Shown in pieces: positions 45,081 to 53,887 of a DNA stretch of 64,000 bases; within the stretch, counting starts at the first letter, position 1; the number at the start of each line of letters is the position of its first letter. Source of the stretch: Corynebacterium sp. HMSC27B11. Lineage in GTDB: Bacteria; Actinomycetota; Actinomycetes; Mycobacteriales; Mycobacteriaceae. The stretch is taken from the NCBI RefSeq assembly GCF_001815985.1, contig NZ_KV823536.1:1-64000 (forward strand). The letters are read 5' to 3'. A program made the position numbers and the translations under genes. The notes beneath the pieces are model-generated. The model did not search any database. It was given only the letters and a program-made list of their open reading frames with translations, and was not told the DNA's origin.

Positions 45081-45560
45081 ATGAACGAACACGTGAAGAC
45101 CATGCTGGAGCTCAGCAGCGCTGCCGGGCAGCGTAAGCTCACCGGCGAAGAGCTTGACACACTCAATGAAATTACGACCGCAACCAACGGGCTGGAGGAG
45201 ACGCTGGGTGTTCGCTACACCGAGGTAGCACCTCATTCCCTCACCCTGCGCCTTGAGGTGCAACCGATTCACCTGCAGCCTTGGGGAATCACCAACGGAG
45301 GCATCTACGCCACGCTGGGGGAGACCGCAGCCAGCATGGCCAGCTTCGTCGCCGCGGGCGCGGGCCCGATCGTCGTCGGAACGAACAACAACACCGACTT
45401 CCTGCGGCCATCGAAGGCCGGCGACGTCATCGTCTCCACCGCGACCGCTGAGCACCTGGGGTCGACCTCCCACCTGTGGCGCGTCGAGCACCGCAATGAG
45501 GAGACCGGCAAGCTGCTGGCACTGACCATGTTGAAGACCGCCGTGATGAATAAGCGGTAG
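45081..45560 (+). CDS. PaaI-type hotdog thioesterase
   Basis: A 159-residue acyl-CoA thioesterase of the hotdog fold. The helix motif is WGITNGGIYATLGETAASMAS; the usual His-Gly-Gly of PaaI is Asn-Gly-Gly here, and the catalytic acid is probably the Glu in TLGET. The later FLRPSKAGDVIVSTA block is typical. Substrate unknown. Divergent from gnd across 43 nt; taatct lies 6 nt before the ATG, so the message may be leaderless. Confidence 0.9.
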   Translation: MNEHVKTMLELSSAAGQRKLTGEELDTLNEITTATNGLEETLGVRYTEVAPHSLTLRLEVQPIHLQPWGITNGGIYATLGETAASMASFVAAGAGPIVVGTNNNTDFLRPSKAGDVIVSTATAEHLGSTSHLWRVEHRNEETGKLLALTMLKTAVMNKR

Positions 45561-45616
45561 TAGCCCTGCTCCACGGCTACTCGTCGCCGCGCGGACGCAG
45601 AGCGAGCCCAGCAAAA

Positions 45617-45653
45617 ATCCCCGGCCACCCACCACGAAGGTGGGGCCGGGGAT
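45617..45653 (-). terminator. Terminator of ndh
   Basis: A 10-bp inverted repeat (atccccggcc 45617-45626 with ggccggggat 45644-45653) with an inner ccacc/ggtgg pair lies about 37 nt after the ndh stop. On the - strand it runs into a T stretch (attttt). It may also stop the convergent thioesterase transcript. Confidence 0.88.
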
Positions 45654-45689
45654 CGCGGTATCTAGCGCCCTCGGGCGCCAGCGCGGGAA

Positions 45690-47120
45690 CTAGTCGGCGT
45701 CAGCCGGGGTGTCGCGACCCTCGCCGAACTTGAGGTTATCGCGCACCTCGAGGGAGCGGATGCCCTTCTCGTCCTCCAGCTTGCGCAGCTTGTTCAGCGC
45801 GTTGCGGGCGTGCAGCTGCTGGCGGGTAGCAACCAGCTGCCAGCGGCGACGGGACACGGAGTTCAGGCCCCAGCTGAACGCGGCGATCGCGCGGTTGCGG
45901 AAGCCAACCAGGTACAGCAGGTGCAGGGCCAGCCACATCAGCCAACCGATGAAGCCCGAGACCTCGGCCTTGTTGATCTTCACCACAGCGTTGAAGCGGG
46001 AGACGATCGCCATGGAGCCCTTGTCGAAGTAGTCGAACGGAGCGCGAGCCTCCGGGCTGGTGCCATTCTCGATCTCGTCGATGATGGTCTTCGCAGCGTA
46101 CTGACCACCCTGCATAGCGACCTGGGCGACGCCCGGCAGGCCATTGAGATTGATCATGTCGCCGATGAGGAAGACGTTCTTGTGCTCACCCAGGGTCAGG
46201 TCCTCGTTGACCATGACGCGACCCGCGCGGTCGGACTCCACACCAGCCTGGTCGGCGACGTGCTTGCCCAGTGGGGAAGCGGCCACACCGGCGGACCAGA
46301 TCTTGGCGTAGCTCGGGATCGAGGACTCCTCACCCGTCTTCATGTTCTTGTAGGTCACGCCTTCACGGTCCACGTTGGTGACCAGAGAGTTCAGGACGAC
46401 CTCGACGCCAAGATCTTCAAGCTTGCGGCGAGCCTTGCGGCCCAGGCGCTTGCCGAACGGAGGCAGAACCTGCGGGCCACCGTCGATGAGGATGATGCGG
46501 GCGTCGTTGGTGTCGACCTCACGGAACTCCTTGGCGAGGGTGCGGTGGGCCATCTCAGCCAGCTGACCAGCCAGCTCCACGCCGGTCGGGCCCGCACCGA
46601 CGACGACGAAGTTCAGCAGGCGGCGGCGTTCCTCCGGGTCAGTGGTGATCTCGGCGCGCTCGAAGGCGCCGGTGACGCGGGCACGGATCTCCAGCGCGTC
46701 GTCGACGGACTTCATGCCCGGCGCGAACTCGGCGAAGTGGTCATTACCGAAGTAGGACTGTGCAGCGCCCGCAGCGAGGATCAGGGAGTCGTACTCGATG
46801 ACAGCTTCCTTGCCACCCAGGTCCGCGGTGACGTTCTGGCCGTCGATGTCGATGTTGCGGACCTCGCCCTTGATCACGCGGATGTTCTCGTCGTCAGCCA
46901 TCAGCTGGCGGATGGAAGGTGCGATCTCACCTTCAGACAGGATACCGGTCGCGACCTGGTACAGCAGTGGCTGGAACAGGTGGTGGTTGGTGCGGTCGAT
47001 GATGGTGACCGCGATGTCCTTGCCCTTGAACTTCTTTGCCGCGAACAGACCGCCGAAACCGCCGCCGATGATGACGACGTGGTGGCGCTTACCTGCTGGA
47101 CCAAGGGAGTTGGTGGTCAT
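45690..47120 (-). CDS. ndh: Type II NADH dehydrogenase
   Basis: A single-subunit, non-proton-pumping NADH:menaquinone oxidoreductase at the inner face of the membrane. The 476-residue protein has two nucleotide-binding motifs, VVIIGGGFGGLFAAKKF (FAD) near residue 15 and VVVGAGPTGVELAGQLAEMA (NADH) near residue 172, then the second FAD contact VFLIGDMINLNG. The C-terminal segment WLMWLALHLLYLVGFRNR is the amphipathic membrane anchor. Corynebacteria lack complex I, so this is the main NADH entry to respiration. Ribosome site aggag upstream. Confidence 0.96.
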   Translation of the reverse strand: MTTNSLGPAGKRHHVVIIGGGFGGLFAAKKFKGKDIAVTIIDRTNHHLFQPLLYQVATGILSEGEIAPSIRQLMADDENIRVIKGEVRNIDIDGQNVTADLGGKEAVIEYDSLILAAGAAQSYFGNDHFAEFAPGMKSVDDALEIRARVTGAFERAEITTDPEERRRLLNFVVVGAGPTGVELAGQLAEMAHRTLAKEFREVDTNDARIILIDGGPQVLPPFGKRLGRKARRKLEDLGVEVVLNSLVTNVDREGVTYKNMKTGEESSIPSYAKIWSAGVAASPLGKHVADQAGVESDRAGRVMVNEDLTLGEHKNVFLIGDMINLNGLPGVAQVAMQGGQYAAKTIIDEIENGTSPEARAPFDYFDKGSMAIVSRFNAVVKINKAEVSGFIGWLMWLALHLLYLVGFRNRAIAAFSWGLNSVSRRRWQLVATRQQLHARNALNKLRKLEDEKGIRSLEVRDNLKFGEGRDTPADAD

Positions 47121-47341
47121 AAGAAACTAATGCTCCTCAGCACAATATTTTTGGTTTTTGTATTCAAGTTCTCGCTGATATACGGACCCTGTGAGATCCT
47201 CACGAAGCGTGCTTCAACAATCCTAATGCTTAAGGCCATCTAAAGCACTTCCGGGATCCACCTGATGTGGGTTGCTTCCTGAGTGTTAATACCCCGTTTG
47301 GGGCGCAATATCGGCTAACTTTAGGGATAACTTCACCGCGA

Positions 47342-48769
47342 ATGGCCGAGTCGGCCCCGCGAGCACCGGGAGAGGAGTGTCTGATAGTTCCCGTGGAACG
47401 TTTCTCTCTCGACCCCTATATCGACCCCGAGCGGTGGCCGCACCTCGCTGAGCTGCCCCGCGGTCGGTTCCTCGGCAAGCGATCCGAGGCCTTTCGCGAG
47501 CGGTTGGAAGAGCTATTGGACGATGAGGGGGTCTCCTTCGACTCCAAGGCCGAGACTTACCTCGAGGTGCGCGACGGGCTCATGCTCGACCGGGTGGTTG
47601 CCCAAGGCTGGCTGGGGCTTGCGGAAAGCTACCTGATCGGGGAGTGGCGGGCTGCGCCTCTGGCCAAAGTGCTGGAAGTTCTCCTTCGCCAGCCCCTCGA
47701 AGCGCCGATGAATACCTTGCTGGCTGGGATCAGCCCACGAAAGCCGCGCCACGATTTTGGTTCGGTGCGCGCCGGCGAGCTGCCCGATGGTCTCGTGGAG
47801 CTGTACGCGGGAGCCACCCGTGCCACCGCCACCGCGCTGTTTGCCTCGGCCGCCCGCACCACGGAAACCGTTCAGGTTGACCGCAGGACCGGAGAGATCC
47901 TGGTGGACGATGAGGAGAAACCCGCCCCCCGCGGTGTGGCGGGCCTGACCAGCGGCGTGCGCCGCCGCCTCAGCAGGCCGGAGGAGCCCGTCAGCCTCGA
48001 TGAAACCTGGTACCTCGAGCCCGCCGACGTGCAGCGCCAGGACCTCAACTCCGGGCAGCTGCGCCGCATCAACCTGATGCTGGACGAGGCGAATGTTGGC
48101 CCTGGCGACCGCGTCCTCGAGCTCTCTAGTTCCGGCGGGCAGCTAGCGATTCTCGCGGCCCAGCGTGGCGCCTCGGTGAGCGTGCTGACCTCCGATGAGG
48201 AGCACGCCGAGGTGGTTCGCTCCCGCGTGCGTCAAGCCGGCGTGGCCGGTGGCGTGCGGGTGGAGCTGATCAGCGGTCCAGTGCCCTCGCCACGGCAGTG
48301 GGCCGGCGAATATGACGCCATCTTCTCCACCGAGCGGCTGGAAACCCTGGGGCGAGGTGGCCTTGGGCACTTCTTCCGGGCCGTGGATAGGCTCCTCGCG
48401 GACGGGGGCGTGGCCGTGGTGCAGACCCTGGTCGCCACCCCGCAGATGCGCGATACCGCGCGGGAATCCCTCGACGTGGTGCGTGGCTACATCTGGCCCG
48501 CGCTGGAATACTCGCCGGCGGCACTGATCCGCCAGCACATCTTCGCCGCCGGGCTGGACGTCGTCGCCGAAAATCACCTGGGGCCGCACCTCGCGGCGAC
48601 CCTGCCGATGTGGCGTGCCCACTTCGCTTCCCGCGAGCGACAGGCTGCTGCCGCGGGCTTCGACGCGATCTATCGCCGCCTCTGGGACTTCCAGCTCGCG
48701 CTGCACGAGGCGCTCGTGGACGCCGGCGACATCGACTGCATGCAGTTCGTTATTCGCCACCGCCATTAG
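47342..48769 (+). CDS. Cyclopropane-fatty-acyl-phospholipid synthase-like methyltransferase
   Basis: About 475 residues with the CFA synthase layout: an N-terminal lipid-side domain (GVSFDSKAETYLEVRDG), then a SAM methyltransferase domain with CFA-type EGRGGLGHFF-like motifs, here ERLETLGRGGLGHFFRAVDRLL, broken at ETLG. The SAM motif I usually reads D-x-G-C-G-W-G; here it is LELSSSGGQLAI, so key glycines are lost. The enzyme may be altered or inactive. A run of residues 230-260 is linker-like. Start uncertain: ATG 47342 is used and earlier frame codons are AT-rich. No CFA partner gene adjacent. Confidence 0.78.
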   Translation: MAESAPRAPGEECLIVPVERFSLDPYIDPERWPHLAELPRGRFLGKRSEAFRERLEELLDDEGVSFDSKAETYLEVRDGLMLDRVVAQGWLGLAESYLIGEWRAAPLAKVLEVLLRQPLEAPMNTLLAGISPRKPRHDFGSVRAGELPDGLVELYAGATRATATALFASAARTTETVQVDRRTGEILVDDEEKPAPRGVAGLTSGVRRRLSRPEEPVSLDETWYLEPADVQRQDLNSGQLRRINLMLDEANVGPGDRVLELSSSGGQLAILAAQRGASVSVLTSDEEHAEVVRSRVRQAGVAGGVRVELISGPVPSPRQWAGEYDAIFSTERLETLGRGGLGHFFRAVDRLLADGGVAVVQTLVATPQMRDTARESLDVVRGYIWPALEYSPAALIRQHIFAAGLDVVAENHLGPHLAATLPMWRAHFASRERQAAAAGFDAIYRRLWDFQLALHEALVDAGDIDCMQFVIRHRH

Positions 48770-48918
48770 CGCGAGGCGGGGTCGGTCGTGCGAGGGGTTG
48801 ATGGAAATTTCGCAATTAACGCACACAGCAATGTCCTTTGCCTAAACTAACCATCTATATTCGCGCCCCACGATCCCGTGGAGCCGAGGCAGATGCCCGT
48901 AGACAAGGGGAGGACAGT

Positions 48919-50625
48919 TTGAGCACGCAGTGGAATCCGGACGTCATCGTCGTCGGCGCAGGCCTGGCAGGCCTCGTCACCGCATACGAGGCCGCAACGA
49001 GCGGGTTGAACGTCCTCATTCTGGACCAGGAAAACCGTAATAACCTCGGCGGACAGGCGTTCTGGTCCCTCGGTGGCCTGTTCTACGTCGACAGCCCAGA
49101 GCAGCGGCTCATGGGGGTCAAGGACAGCGAAGACCTCGCCTGGCGGGACTGGGAGAACTCCGCGCAATTCGAAGACACCCCGAACGACCGCTGGCCGAAG
49201 GCCTGGGGCCGGGAGTACGTCCGTTTTGCCGCCAATGAGAAGCGCAGCTACCTCAAGAACCTGGGGCTCAACGTCCTGCCCACCGTCGGCTGGGCCGAGC
49301 GCGGCTCCGGCGACGCCTCCGGGCACGGCAACAGCGTGCCGCGTTTCCACCTGACCTGGGGAACGGGCCCGGAGGTTGTTCGCGTCTTCCGCGAGCAGGT
49401 CGAGAAGCTGGAACAGGAGGGCCGCATCCGCTTCGAGTTCCGTCACCGCGTCGACGAGCTGATCACGAGAGCTGGGGCCGACGGGCGCACCCGGATCGAG
49501 GGCGTGCGCGGCACGGTCCTGGAAGCCACGGATCTCCCGCGCGGCGAGGCGTCCTCCCGAACGGCGGTGGGTGAGTTCGAGTTCCGGGCGGCGGGCACCG
49601 TCGTCGCCTCGGGCGGAATTGGCGGAAACCTTGACCTGGTGCGCAAGCGTTGGCCGACGGACCGCTGGGGACCCGCCCCGGAGGACATGGTCACCGGCGT
49701 GCCGGCCCACGTGGACGGCCGCATGATCGGCATCTCCGAAACTGCGGGCGCGAACCTCGTGAACACCGACCGGACCTGGCACTACCCGGAGGGCATGCAC
49801 AACTGGAACTCCACCTGGCCAGGCCACGGCATCCGAATCATCCCAGGTCCCAGCGCGATGTGGCTGGACGCGGCAGGACAGCGGCTGCCCAGCACCCTCA
49901 TTCCGGGCGGCGATAACCTCGCGGCACTGAGCCATATTGGGCGCACCGGGATGGGGTACAGCTGGTTCATCCTGAACAAGACCATCGCCGCCAAGGAGTT
50001 CATCTTCTCCGGCTCCGAGCAGAACCCGGACCTCACGGATAAGAGCGTGAAGAAGTTGCTCTCCAAGCTCGGCTCCGGCATGCAGGTCGCCGTGCAGGCC
50101 TTCATGGATCACGGCGAGGACTGGGTGATCGCGGACGACCTCAGCAGCCTGGTCAAGAAGATGAACGAGCTGGTCGGCCCGGATAAGCCGCAGGTCGACG
50201 AGGCCGAGCTGCGCCGCCAGATCGAAGATCGGGACAGTCAGATCGAGAATAAGTTCTCCAAGGACTACCAGATCAACTACATCCGCACCGCCCGCCAGTA
50301 CTTGGGCGACAAGGTGGTGCGCTGTGCCGCACCACACGAGTTGATGGACCCGAAGCACGGGCCGTTGATCGCTGTGCGTCTGAGTGTGCTGACCCGAAAG
50401 ACCCTGGGCGGGATCGAGACCGACCTGGCGGGGCGTTGCCTCACCAACGACGGGGAGGTCCTGCCGGGCCTCTATGCGGTGGGCGAGGTTGCCGGCTTCG
50501 GTGGTGGCGGTATGCACGGCCAGAACGCGCTGGAGGGAACCTTCCTCGGTGGCTGCATCCACTCGGGGAAGCGGGTTGGCGAGCAGTTGAGGTACACGCT
50601 GCCTAAGGCGGGCGCCGGGGCGTAG
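48919..50625 (+). CDS. FAD-binding dehydrogenase (fumarate reductase/KstD superfamily)
   Basis: A 568-residue flavoprotein with the N-terminal Rossmann motif VIVVGAGLAGLVTAYEAA and the C-terminal FAD signature VGEVAGFGGGGMHGQNALEG, GTFLGGCIHSG. Resembles the Rv0785 family, annotated as a putative KstD-like oxidoreductase; the true substrate is unknown and a steroid role is not supported here because no steroid genes are nearby. Start is TTG 48919 with ggggagga 5 nt upstream; an earlier TTG at 48838 has no ribosome site. Confidence 0.88.
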   Translation: MSTQWNPDVIVVGAGLAGLVTAYEAATSGLNVLILDQENRNNLGGQAFWSLGGLFYVDSPEQRLMGVKDSEDLAWRDWENSAQFEDTPNDRWPKAWGREYVRFAANEKRSYLKNLGLNVLPTVGWAERGSGDASGHGNSVPRFHLTWGTGPEVVRVFREQVEKLEQEGRIRFEFRHRVDELITRAGADGRTRIEGVRGTVLEATDLPRGEASSRTAVGEFEFRAAGTVVASGGIGGNLDLVRKRWPTDRWGPAPEDMVTGVPAHVDGRMIGISETAGANLVNTDRTWHYPEGMHNWNSTWPGHGIRIIPGPSAMWLDAAGQRLPSTLIPGGDNLAALSHIGRTGMGYSWFILNKTIAAKEFIFSGSEQNPDLTDKSVKKLLSKLGSGMQVAVQAFMDHGEDWVIADDLSSLVKKMNELVGPDKPQVDEAELRRQIEDRDSQIENKFSKDYQINYIRTARQYLGDKVVRCAAPHELMDPKHGPLIAVRLSVLTRKTLGGIETDLAGRCLTNDGEVLPGLYAVGEVAGFGGGGMHGQNALEGTFLGGCIHSGKRVGEQLRYTLPKAGAGA

Positions 50626-50738
50626 CGCGACCCACTTGGGGTATATGGGCTCACACGCGGGTGTGGCGACCGGGCAAGCGCTGTGCCCCGCTGTAGCCCG
50701 GGGCCCGGCGATGGAGATAGATCGGAAGAAAGCGGTTG

Positions 50739-52121
50739 ATGAAGATGTCACCTCAGGGACACAACGCCAGCATCCGGCGCGAAGACACGGGGGATACCCC
50801 GTGGCACGAGCTCGACGTGCACCAGTGGCGTGGCCGGGTAGCGGAGCGTTCGGCGGTTGAGGGGGTGCGCGCCGCCCTCGACCGCATCAAGGAGCGGGAC
50901 GGCTTCATTAACGCCTTCAGCCAGGTCTTCGCGGAAGCTGCCCTGCGGGATGCGGCATCGCTCGACCAGCTTGATCCCTCGGAGCGTGGCGCCCTCCACG
51001 GAGTTCCCATTGCTATTAAGGAGGAACTCGATGTCGCGGGTGCGGTGACGAGCTTCGGCACCCGCGCGAACCACACGCCGAAGACCGCAGACTCCGCGGT
51101 CGTCGCCCGGCTCCGCGCCGCGGGGGCGATCATCATTGGCAAGACTCACATGCCGGAGTTCGGCGCCTACCCGCTGACCTCCTCGCAGGGTTACGGGGTG
51201 ACCCGCAACCCCATCGACCTGTCCCGAACACCGGGTGGGTCCTCCGGCGGCTCTGCAGCAGCGGTGGCTGCGGGAATGGTGCCGATGGCGATGGGCGGCG
51301 ACGGCGGTGGCTCGGTCCGGATCCCGGCGGCGATGTGCGGGCTCGTGGGGCTCAAACCGGGTCGGGGAGTGCTGCCCACCGCCCCTTATGCCGACCTCTG
51401 GAAATCCCTGGGGACCTCCGGCCCGATGGCGCGCACGGTGGAGGACATCGAGCTGATGATGTCCGTCTTGCAGGACGACGATCCTGCTCCACTCGGACCG
51501 GGTGGACACGAAGGGGAGAGGTCCTGGCGGGTTGCGTGGCTGGACCGCTCGAGCACGCCGTTCATCCCGGTGGCCACGGCCAATCGCGAGGCGCGAAAGC
51601 GTGCCGCCGCGCAGCTCGAGGCGCAGGGGGTGGAGGTTCGGCCGCTGTCTGCTCGGCTGCCGGATCCCACGCTGCCGTTCCTGATCCTCATGTTCGCCGG
51701 AATCCGGAGCGAAATCGGACTGCTGGAAAAGCCCGAGCGCATCGAAAAGCGCCACCGACTGACGAAGCTGGTGGGCGCGCTCATGAGGCCGAAGATGGTC
51801 TCCTGGGCGGAGAGGAGGGCAGCCACCATTGGGCGCAAGGTCTCGGACATCATGGCCCGCGAGGGTATTGATGCGATCCTCACGCCGACCGTGGCCGACC
51901 GGCCACGCCGCGCTGACCTGCTGGTGGGGAAGGGGGCCATTCGTGCCTCCCTGCTGAGCATGCCTTCGATCGCCTACACCGCCATGTGGAATGTCGCGGG
52001 TCAGCCGGCGCTAGCCGTGCCAATGGGGCAGGGTAGCGACGGGCTTCCGACCAGCGTGCAAATGGTGGGAGATGTCGGCGCCGAGAAAAAGCTCCTGGAC
52101 CTTGCCCGCGAGCTGGCATGA
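50739..52121 (+). CDS. Amidase signature family hydrolase
   Basis: About 460 residues of the amidase signature family, which hydrolyses carboxamides. The Ser-cisSer-Lys triad is visible: Lys in [11 protein letters not shown] near residue 87, and the two serines in [14 protein letters not shown] and [21 protein letters not shown], broken at AAM. C-terminal [16 protein letters not shown] is also typical. Substrate unknown; it is not GatA, because no gatB or gatC is adjacent and the neighbourhood differs. ATG 50739 or 50748 may be the start. Confidence 0.92.
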   Translation: MKMSPQGHNASIRREDTGDTPWHELDVHQWRGRVAERSAVEGVRAALDRIKERDGFINAFSQVFAEAALRDAASLDQLDPSERGALHGVPIAIKEELDVAGAVTSFGTRANHTPKTADSAVVARLRAAGAIIIGKTHMPEFGAYPLTSSQGYGVTRNPIDLSRTPGGSSGGSAAAVAAGMVPMAMGGDGGGSVRIPAAMCGLVGLKPGRGVLPTAPYADLWKSLGTSGPMARTVEDIELMMSVLQDDDPAPLGPGGHEGERSWRVAWLDRSSTPFIPVATANREARKRAAAQLEAQGVEVRPLSARLPDPTLPFLILMFAGIRSEIGLLEKPERIEKRHRLTKLVGALMRPKMVSWAERRAATIGRKVSDIMAREGIDAILTPTVADRPRRADLLVGKGAIRASLLSMPSIAYTAMWNVAGQPALAVPMGQGSDGLPTSVQMVGDVGAEKKLLDLARELA

Positions 52122-52243
52122 CCCAGGGGCTGCGGGGGAGATTTGTGTCTGCGAACACAGTTTCGCAGTATGAGAATAAGGGAATATTAAGTAATACTGG
52201 AGAGCGTTCGTATTTGTGATATTTACGAAAGAGGCTCTCGTTA

Positions 52244-53662
52244 GTGTCGTTAAAAAACACTTTTAAAATTGCATTATCCTTTGTGGGCCTCCTGGTTGGC
52301 GCGGGTTTCGCGACTGGTCAAGAGGTCATTCAATATTTCGGCTCCTTTGGGCTTTCCGCGCTGTGGGGCGCGCTGCTCGCCGGAGTCCTGATGACCATCG
52401 CCGGGGCAGTGATCCTGCAGCTCGGCAGCTACTTCCTGGCGCAGGAGCACCGCATGGTGTTCCGGAACATGTCCCACCCGATCGTCTCCAGGTTCCTGGA
52501 CTTCGGCGTGACCTTCACGCTGTTTGCCGTGGGCTTCGTGATGCTCGCGGGGGCGGGGTCCAACCTGGAGCAGCAGTTCGGCTGGCCCGCCTGGGTCGGC
52601 TCCCTGATCATGCTGATCCTGGTGATGATCACCGGGCTGATGGACGTCGACCGGGTCTCCAGCATCATTTCGACGGTGACGCCGCTGATCATCGTCGCGG
52701 TGATTTTCGCGTTCGGCTACACGCTGTTCAACCTGCCGGATGACATGGCAGCGATGGGGCAGTTGGCTCAGGGGGCCGAATCGCCAATCAGCCCGTGGTG
52801 GCTTTCGGCCCTGAACTACACCGGGCTTGCGCTGCTGCTGGGGCTGTCCATGGCCCTGGTGATCGGTGGCGCCAACACGAAGCCACGCGAAGCGGGTGTG
52901 GGTGGCCTCATGGGTGGCCTCATCTACCTGACGATGCTGATGATGGCGACCTTCGTCCTGCTCGCAAACTTCGACGTTGTCGGGGATTCGAGCGTGCCGA
53001 TGCTCAGCCTGATCGATCACATCAACCATCCGCTGTCCTATGTGATGGTCGTGATCATCTTCATCATGATCTACAACACCTGCATCGGCATGTTCTACGC
53101 GCTGGGGCGCCGCCTGACGGCCAATCACCGCGATAAGTACCGTCCGGTGTTCCTGGGTGTCTGCCTGGTGGGCTTCGGCGTGAGCTTCTTCGGCTTCGAA
53201 GCGCTGATGGCCAATGTCTATCCGATCATCGGCTGGGTGGGGCTACTGACGATCGCAGTGCTCGTCGCCTGGTGGATCAAGTCTCGCGTGCGCATCCAGC
53301 GCGAGGCTAAGTACCGCGAGCGCGCCACCGAACTGGTGAATAAGTTCCACGAGGGGGAGGAAGAGCTGAGCGACTCGGAGAGCCGCGAGCTCAAGAAGAT
53401 CGTGGAGAAGTCCAACGTGGGCAACTACGAGCTCGCCGAGGCGTTGACCCGCGAGTCCCAGCCAGACGTTGAGGAGGATGATTCCGAGGACTCGGCTGAC
53501 GACGATGCCGCCGAGGCGTCAGAGGCTTCCGAGAGTTCCGCCGACGATAAGAAGGGCTCGACGACGGAGGTCGAAAACTCGACCCAGGAGCTCATGGATG
53601 AGCTTGAGGTTGATTGGGAGCCCGGCGAGGATTCCGACTTGAAGGAGTCCAAGGACTCTTAG
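52244..53662 (+). CDS. YkvI-like multi-pass membrane transporter with long acidic tail
   Basis: A 472-residue protein with about ten hydrophobic segments in residues 1-345 (beginning IALSFVGLLVGAGFATGQEV) and the LeuT-fold-like start seen in YkvI proteins. A helix-linker follows (residues about 345-400), and the last 70 residues are almost all Glu, Asp and Ser (for example DSEDSADDDAAEASEASESS), then a Lys-containing end. The acidic tail is unusual for the family. Substrate unknown. Start is GTG 52244 after aagagg. Confidence 0.82.
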   Translation: MSLKNTFKIALSFVGLLVGAGFATGQEVIQYFGSFGLSALWGALLAGVLMTIAGAVILQLGSYFLAQEHRMVFRNMSHPIVSRFLDFGVTFTLFAVGFVMLAGAGSNLEQQFGWPAWVGSLIMLILVMITGLMDVDRVSSIISTVTPLIIVAVIFAFGYTLFNLPDDMAAMGQLAQGAESPISPWWLSALNYTGLALLLGLSMALVIGGANTKPREAGVGGLMGGLIYLTMLMMATFVLLANFDVVGDSSVPMLSLIDHINHPLSYVMVVIIFIMIYNTCIGMFYALGRRLTANHRDKYRPVFLGVCLVGFGVSFFGFEALMANVYPIIGWVGLLTIAVLVAWWIKSRVRIQREAKYRERATELVNKFHEGEEELSDSESRELKKIVEKSNVGNYELAEALTRESQPDVEEDDSEDSADDDAAEASEASESSADDKKGSTTEVENSTQELMDELEVDWEPGEDSDLKESKDS

Positions 53663-53747
53663 AGTTCCTAGGGGAGGACTGACGGCGCCCGCTGCATTAG
53701 CCGCGGGGCCGGAGGGGCTTGGCGCAGGCCGGTGCCTCATAAATCTA

Positions 53748-53775
53748 AAGTGTCATAATGTATATTATCGGACAA
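53748..53775 (-). other. dif: Candidate dif site (chromosome dimer resolution)
   Basis: Read on the - strand, the 28-mer has arms ttgtccgataa and ttatgacactt around the centre tataca. As I recall it, the actinobacterial dif consensus has arms ttsrccgataa and ttatgtcaagt around the centre tvnaca, so about 24 of 28 positions agree. It lies in the AT-rich gap between the YkvI-like gene and ktrB, outside any gene. XerD is encoded in the same window. Most genes to the left are on + and most to the right on -, as expected near a terminus. A perfect TAGTG/CACTA inverted repeat 80 nt further right (53852-53868) is unrelated. Confidence 0.75.
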
Positions 53776-53887
53776 TAACGCCCAGGCTGTTTGCTAGTGG
53801 AGCTGGCGATGATCCCCGTAGCCCTGCGCCTCTGGATCGATCAGAAAACTCTAGTGTGCGCGTCACTACAGGTCTAGGATTATTCTG

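Noticed and set aside
47342..50625. CFA-like methyltransferase plus FAD dehydrogenase as a BfaAB pair for 10-methyl fatty acids
   Set aside because: The flavoprotein is of the fumarate-reductase/KstD type, not the FAD_binding_4 type of BfaA, and the methyltransferase has a degenerate SAM motif.
48847..50751. A 634-codon open frame on - covering the FAD dehydrogenase
   Set aside because: Antisense shadow; the + strand carries the FAD motifs.
53663..53887. Cyclic di-AMP riboswitch upstream of ktrB
   Set aside because: Such riboswitches often precede ktr genes elsewhere, but I see no matching conserved stems here. The stretch is explained better by the dif candidate and a promoter.
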